This document shows, piece by piece, positions 31,522 to 34,810 of a stretch of DNA of 34,810 nt. The position numbers and the translations under genes are program-made. Origin of the DNA: Candidatus Aerophobota bacterium (GTDB lineage: Bacteria > Aerophobota > Aerophobia > Aerophobales > B3-G15). The notes beneath the pieces were generated by a model, which worked only from the letters and a program-made list of their open reading frames with translations, did not search any database and was not told the DNA's origin. Position 1 is the first letter of the stretch; each line of letters opens with the position of its first letter. The stretch lies in the NCBI GenBank assembly GCA_030615365.1, contig JAUWZM010000023.1, forward strand, positions 1-34,810, given 5' to 3'.

Positions 31522-31834
31522 GAAGAATCTCCAAAAAATAGAGATTTATGAGGATTTCTTAAAAGCTCTTAAGGGAATTGAGAATTTTAAGTATCTTTGG
31601 ATTCTCTTCTGGCTGCATAAAATCCCACCTGATGATAGAAAGATTCTTCAAGTTCATCCTCGAGGTAATCTTAGTATTCCTAAAAGAGGAGTTTTTACTA
31701 CCAGGTCTCCAGTAAGACCCAACCTCATTGGTTTAACTAAGGTAGAATTTTTGAAAAGAGAGGGAAATGTAATTTTTGTGAGAGGCCTGGATGCCCTTGA
31801 GGAAAGCCCCATTTTAGACATCAAATGCCTTTAA
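31469..31834 (+). CDS. TrmO/TsaA-family tRNA methyltransferase
   Basis: A 121-aa UPF0066 protein; E. coli TrmO N6-methylates t6A37 in tRNA. It has LYPIGTVRKSEKN, IENFKYLWILFWLHK, the hallmark PKRGVFTTRSPVRPNLIGLT (about 71-90) and GLDALEESPILDIK (about 105-118). ATG 31469 is chosen because the family starts just before the PIGTV motif; frames opening at 31406 would lie within yggS. It is shorter than E. coli TrmO (235 aa), which carries an extra C-terminal domain, but normal for the single-domain form. Confidence 0.88.
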   Translation: MKKMKIELYPIGTVRKSEKNLQKIEIYEDFLKALKGIENFKYLWILFWLHKIPPDDRKILQVHPRGNLSIPKRGVFTTRSPVRPNLIGLTKVEFLKREGNVIFVRGLDALEESPILDIKCL

Positions 31835-31846
31835 AAATCTATAGCA

Positions 31847-32755
31847 ATGGAAAAATTAATTAAAGACATAAAAACTTTAAAGAATAAAAGAGATGCTATT
31901 ATCTTAGCTCACGTGTATCAAAGAGATGAGATTCAGGATATAGCTGACTTTACAGGCGATTCTCTGGCTTTGAGTAAAGTTGCTGTTGGTGCTAAGGCTA
32001 AAGTAATCCTCTTTTGTGGAGTGCGTTTTATGGCCGAGACGGCCATCATGCTTAATCCCGGTAAAATCGTTCTTTTGCCCGATGAAAATGCAGGATGTGC
32101 CCTGGCAGATATGGCTACCCTGGAGAAGCTAAGAGCTAAAAAAAGAAAGTATCCTGATGCTGCAGTGGTAACTTATGTAAACTCATCAGCTCTCATTAAG
32201 GCAGAAAGTGATATTTGCTGCACCTCAGCCAATGCTGTAGATGTTGTTAATTCATTAAAAGAAAAGCAAATCTTATTTATTCCAGATAAAAATTTAGGCA
32301 GATTTGTAGCCTCAAAGACAGATAAAGAAATTATCCTCTGGGATGGTTTTTGCTATGTTCATCACGACAATATTAGAGCTGAGGATATTGACAGAGCAAA
32401 GACACGTTATCCTCACGCAAAAGTTATGGTCCATCCGGAATGCCCACCTGAGATAATAAGATTAGCAGATTACGTAGGCTCTACAGCTCAAATGGCAAAA
32501 TATGCCTCTAAAAGCAGTTTTAAAGAGTTTATTGTGGGAACAGAAAAAGGAATGCTTCATAACCTTAAAATTCATAATCCAGACAAGAGGTTTTATTTAG
32601 CTTCCAAAAAAGCTATCTGTAAAGATATGAAACTAACAACTTTAAAAAATGTAGTCTTGGCACTAAAAAAAATGCAGTATCAAGTTAAAGTTCCAGAAAA
32701 AATATCTATAAAAGCAAAAAAAGCTCTGGATAGAATGTTAGGGGTGAAAGGGTAA
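31847..32755 (+). CDS. nadA: Quinolinate synthase
   Basis: A 302-aa enzyme that condenses iminoaspartate with DHAP to quinolinate for NAD synthesis, using one 4Fe-4S cluster. Cluster cysteines are C84 (NAGCALADM), C199 (VHPECPPEI) and C258 (KKAICKDMK). AHVYQRDEIQDIADFTGDSLAL (21-42) and FCGVRFMAETA are typical. It is compact, like the thermophile-type enzymes. No nadB or nadC is present. The start has no clear SD. A mini-ferredoxin starts 3 nt after its stop. Confidence 0.95.
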   Translation: MEKLIKDIKTLKNKRDAIILAHVYQRDEIQDIADFTGDSLALSKVAVGAKAKVILFCGVRFMAETAIMLNPGKIVLLPDENAGCALADMATLEKLRAKKRKYPDAAVVTYVNSSALIKAESDICCTSANAVDVVNSLKEKQILFIPDKNLGRFVASKTDKEIILWDGFCYVHHDNIRAEDIDRAKTRYPHAKVMVHPECPPEIIRLADYVGSTAQMAKYASKSSFKEFIVGTEKGMLHNLKIHNPDKRFYLASKKAICKDMKLTTLKNVVLALKKMQYQVKVPEKISIKAKKALDRMLGVKG

Positions 32756-32758
32756 AAA

Positions 32759-32923
32759 ATGCTTTACGTAAAAAAACAGGCTTGTATCGGTTGTGGATTA
32801 TGCGCTCGATCTTGTCCAAGGGGGGCGATAGTCATTATTTTCGGAAAAGAACATATTAATGATAGCAAGGGACTTAAAATGCAAGGTAGGAGATATAATC
32901 TTGAAAAGTTTTATTACTGCTAA
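32759..32923 (+). CDS. 54-aa single-cluster ferredoxin-like protein
   Basis: ATG 32759 stands 3 nt after the nadA stop and gives 54 codons. C9, C12, C15 and C19-Pro form a standard CxxCxxCxxxCP 4Fe-4S motif (ACIGCGLCARSCPRGAI). Where a two-cluster ferredoxin would place the second motif, the sequence reads SKGLKMQGRRYN, with the cysteines missing. So this may be a decayed dicluster ferredoxin or a real one-cluster carrier. Coupling to nadA suggests a link to that Fe-S enzyme. It lies at the edge of a gap filled by repeat A3. Confidence 0.6.
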   Translation: MLYVKKQACIGCGLCARSCPRGAIVIIFGKEHINDSKGLKMQGRRYNLEKFYYC

Positions 32924-33027
32924 ATAATTTGAAAAGAGATTTCAATATGGCGCGGATATTTTTCCCTCAATTTAAAAGGGGAAAAGAAGGAACAGAAATT
33001 TCAAAAAGAACTATTTTAGAAGCGATG

Positions 33028-33312
33028 GTAATGTCAAAAATAACATGAAGGAAAACATGAAACCACAGAGTGCACAGAGGGAATATAGGATGTGAGAAGT
33101 AATACGTAATATGTGAAGGGCAAAAAACCTCTTTACTAATTACAATTAATGCAAATGAGGATAAAAAATAATAAGAATAATAATTCTCATAGGAGAGCAC
33201 AGAGAGGAGAGAAGATGTGATGTGTAATGTGTGAATGGTAAAAACTTCATCACTCATTACTTATCACATATTACAGTTATTTACGTTCTCTGTGGTTAAG
33301 TTTTGACAGCAC
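33028..33312. repeat. Fold-back repeat family A, copy A3
   Basis: The longest copy, about 285 bp. It runs from GTAATGTCAAAA, then ACATGAAACCACAGAGTGCA, to TTCTCTGTGGTTAAG and TTTTGACAGCAC. It is in inverted orientation relative to A1/A2. The middle contains AATGAGGATA and ATTCTCAT words also seen in A4 but further apart. It lies between the mini-ferredoxin and the mrp-like gene, and its end stands 25 nt before the latter's ATG. Confidence 0.85.
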
Positions 33313-33337
33313 TAAAATTTAACTAAGGAGAAAATAA

Positions 33338-33922
33338 ATGCAATCAAGGGTTTCCCCACAAGATGAACAAAGCGAAAAAATTACACACCGAATGGAAAAA
33401 ATTAAGTATAAGTTGGCTATCATTAGTGGCAAAGGAGGGGTGGGCAAGAGTATGATATCAGTAAATCTCGCTTATGGTCTATCTCTTCGAGGGAAAAATG
33501 TGGGTATTCTTGACGTAGATATCCATGGGCCAAGTTTAGCCAAAATGGTGGGAATTGAGGACCGCAAGTTAAGTACCTCAGGAGAAAATATTATAGAGCC
33601 AATATCTATTGACTCCCGTGTGAAAGTAGTTACCATCGCCTCTTTGCTCGAGAGTACTGATACCCCTGTTATCTGGCGTGGTCCCCTGAAAATGAAACTA
33701 ATCTCTCAATTCTTAGGAGATGTAAACTGGGGAGAACTTGATTATTTAATTATTGATTCTCCTCCTGGCACAGGGGATGAACCTTTAAGTATCGCTCAGC
33801 TCATTCCAGAACTAAACGGGATAATAGTTATTACGACTCCTCAGGAAATAGCTCTGCTTGATTCTCGAAAATCGGTTAATTTTGCCAAATCTCTTAAAGT
33901 TCCGGTAATTGGAATAATATAA
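33338..33922 (+). CDS. Mrp/NBP35-type Fe-S carrier ATPase, N-terminal part (interrupted)
   Basis: A 194-aa frame containing most of a Mrp/ApbC ATPase, which carries and delivers 4Fe-4S clusters. It has SGKGGVGKS (about 32-40), [15 protein letters not shown] (about 58-72), [16 protein letters not shown] (about 110-125), [18 protein letters not shown] (about 134-151) and [19 protein letters not shown]. It ends at TAA within VPVIGII-stop-NMS, where the family has VPVIGIVENMS. The stop thus sits in place of the conserved Glu (GAA to TAA), and the same frame continues as the next entry. SD AAGGAG; the ATG is 37 nt from the end of repeat A3. Confidence 0.85.
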   Translation: MQSRVSPQDEQSEKITHRMEKIKYKLAIISGKGGVGKSMISVNLAYGLSLRGKNVGILDVDIHGPSLAKMVGIEDRKLSTSGENIIEPISIDSRVKVVTIASLLESTDTPVIWRGPLKMKLISQFLGDVNWGELDYLIIDSPPGTGDEPLSIAQLIPELNGIIVITTPQEIALLDSRKSVNFAKSLKVPVIGII

Positions 33923-33925
33923 AAT

Positions 33926-34177
33926 ATGAGTGTGCTCATTTGTCCTTTTTGTGGAAAAAAAATTGATCTTTTCAAAACCGGAGGGGGAGAGAAAGCAGCA
34001 AAAGATTTAAAAGTCCCCTTTCTCGGTAAAATCCCCATTGACCCGGTGATAGTGAATTCTACAGATGAGGGAAAACCTTTTATTCAAACTTACAAAGATA
34101 CAAATACATCAAAGATTTTAAATGAAATTGTAGAAAGAATTGTAGAAAGAATGGAGAATAAATTCCACAGTGATTAG
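33926..34177 (+). CDS. Mrp/NBP35-type ATPase, C-terminal part (after in-frame stop)
   Basis: This continues the preceding frame without shift. The first ATG after the stop gives 83 aa: MSVLICPFCGKKIDLFKTGGGEKAAKDLKVPFLGKIPIDP and the rest of the domain. The CPFC motif is the cluster-binding CPxC of Mrp/NBP35. There is no SD before 33926, so efficient independent translation is doubtful, although termination-reinitiation across the TAA-AAT-ATG junction is possible. Both pieces look otherwise intact, suggesting a recent mutation, a sequencing error or a tolerated split. Confidence 0.7.
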   Translation: MSVLICPFCGKKIDLFKTGGGEKAAKDLKVPFLGKIPIDPVIVNSTDEGKPFIQTYKDTNTSKILNEIVERIVERMENKFHSD

Positions 34178-34209
34178 TCCTAAGTTCAGTTAAAATTTTT
34201 TCTTCTTTG

Positions 34210-34278
34210 AGTGGACGCAGCTTAGATCTTCAGGTCTGCCTAATATTGGCAAGCCTAAAGGCTTGCGCTGCATTCACT
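34210..34278. repeat. Cloverleaf-like palindromic element
   Basis: The outer arms AGTGGACGCAGC and GCTGCATTCACT are inverted with few mismatches. They enclose hairpins AGATCT-TC-AGGTCT and GCAAGCC-TAAA-GGCTTGC. It lies between the mrp fragment and the glutaredoxin gene. It is single copy here; its form suggests a short palindromic repeat, and it might also slow transcription. Confidence 0.6.
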
Positions 34279-34337
34279 GTTAGACGATAATCCCAGGTCA
34301 TTGTTCTAAGTTTTAAATTTAACCGCAGGAGGCTACC

Positions 34338-34592
34338 ATGGGAATGAGAAGTTATCCTAAAGTGATACTGTTCTCATCAGGGTCCTGTCCCTGGTGTTCT
34401 CGAGCCAAGAATTATCTTCGTCAAAATGGCGTGAAGGTAAAAGAGGTACGAGTGGATAAAGACTCGGATGCCGCGAAGGATGTAGTAAGAATGACTGGAC
34501 AGATGAGTGTGCCGGTTCTTTTAATTGGCAGAGCAAAAATTGTGGGGTTTGATAAACCAAAGATAGATAGACTCCTAAGGTTAAAAGGATAA
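34338..34592 (+). CDS. Glutaredoxin-like protein
   Basis: An 84-aa thioredoxin-fold protein. FSSGSCPWCSRAKNYL (12-27) holds the CPWC redox pair. TGQMSVPVLLIG (about 53-64) carries the cis-proline, and VGFDKPKIDRLL (about 69-80) is the usual glutathione-region end. It resembles NrdH/YruB-type small glutaredoxins. SD AGGAGG lies upstream; ATG 34338 gives the shortest sensible start, with a second Met two codons on. It may be monothiol- or dithiol-active in disulfide reduction. Confidence 0.9.
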   Translation: MGMRSYPKVILFSSGSCPWCSRAKNYLRQNGVKVKEVRVDKDSDAAKDVVRMTGQMSVPVLLIGRAKIVGFDKPKIDRLLRLKG

Positions 34593-34687
34593 AAAAGCTC
34601 TACCTTAATAAAGATAAGAATTCTCATTTATTAAACCATATGGACTTACAGAAATAAATGCAAACGCAAAAGACATACTATAAACTG

Positions 34688-34810
34688 TCAAGTTAGAACT
34701 TGTTCTTTCTCAAATTGAAAGAAAATCCTTTGAGGGTCATAGTCTGCTTCGTATTTGAGCATACTGTACATTATGCAGATAATCTTTTTACCTACACAGA
34801 CAAGAGCTTG
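34688..34810 (-). mobile_element. 3' end of an IS110-family transposase gene
   Basis: The minus strand is open from the window edge for 40 codons to TGA at 34690-34688. The translation (ALVCVGKKIICIMYSMLKYE then YDP) matches the C-terminal end of IS110/IS116/IS902 transposases, which usually finish with a K-ALV-VA-K-L--I-Y-ML and Y-P pattern. IS110 elements have a DEDD catalytic domain upstream, which is outside the window. The element's end would be within 34593-34687. Confidence 0.7.

Noticed and set aside
33020..33315. Repeat region considered as a CRISPR array because of recurring short words.
   Set aside because: Words are not of constant length or spacing, the arms are inverted rather than direct repeats, and no cas genes are present.
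1..34810. tRNA or rRNA genes.
   Set aside because: I saw no rRNA-like segments and no cloverleaf with tRNA-conserved TTCGA arms; the cloverleaf-like element at 34210-34278 lacks them.

Overview
The window is about 35 kb of AT-rich bacterial DNA. Short intergenic gaps, SD-preceded ATG/GTG/TTG starts and long runs of co-directional genes indicate a bacterial chromosome. The gene set suggests an uncultured anaerobe: several 4Fe-4S ATPases of the MinD/Mrp type, NifX/NifB-like proteins, DUF5320 and DUF6485 proteins, NadA, an archaeal-like UPF0282 metallo-hydrolase and a peptide-type ABC importer. I cannot fix the phylum from sequence alone. Both ends look like mobile elements. The right end is the C-terminus of an IS110-type transposase. 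The left end is the first 17 codons of an unidentified gene behind a structured leader. The contig may therefore have broken at repeats.

Layout. 1-4438: a divergent gene start, then a solute-binding protein and two permeases of an Opp/Dpp-type importer with no ATPase genes. 4837-10033 (+): an MsbA-like ABC exporter, TatD, a GPP34 protein and a secreted C45/phospholipase-B-like hydrolase. 10272-14871 (-): an M55 aminopeptidase, a threonine-dehydrogenase-like enzyme, two metallo-beta-lactamase-fold proteins and Lgt. 15092-25832 (-): a housekeeping block transcribed aspC, purC, then (own promoter) leuA, pheS, a divergent ftsZ, a small membrane protein, an orphan fumarase beta subunit, rph, a fused rdgB-coaE and polX. 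26066-34592 (+): a Fur-family regulator behind a near-ideal Fur box, a DUF5320/NifX/zinc-ribbon/double MinD-ferredoxin-ATPase/NifX/DUF6485 cluster, then YggS, TrmO, NadA with a coupled mini-ferredoxin, an Mrp/NBP35 ATPase broken by one in-frame stop, and a glutaredoxin.

The right-hand third reads as one metal and Fe-S theme: iron sensing (Fur), nucleotide-dependent cluster carriers (MinD-ferredoxin, Mrp), small cofactor-binding NifX-like and glycine-rich partners, and a client enzyme (NadA). Two proteins share a C-terminal coiled-coil module and two others share a GDGTGP N-terminus, so the small proteins look built from exchangeable parts.

Many larger intergenic gaps hold fold-back repeats of three families: A (four copies), B (two), C (one). 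One end of family A ends in TTTTGACA or TTTTGGCA. That octamer sits 36-37 nt upstream of five start codons, two of them without any repeat. The most notable signals are this phased motif, the stop-interrupted Mrp, the altered FtsZ nucleotide loop and the Fur-linked MinD/NifX/DUF5320 cluster.
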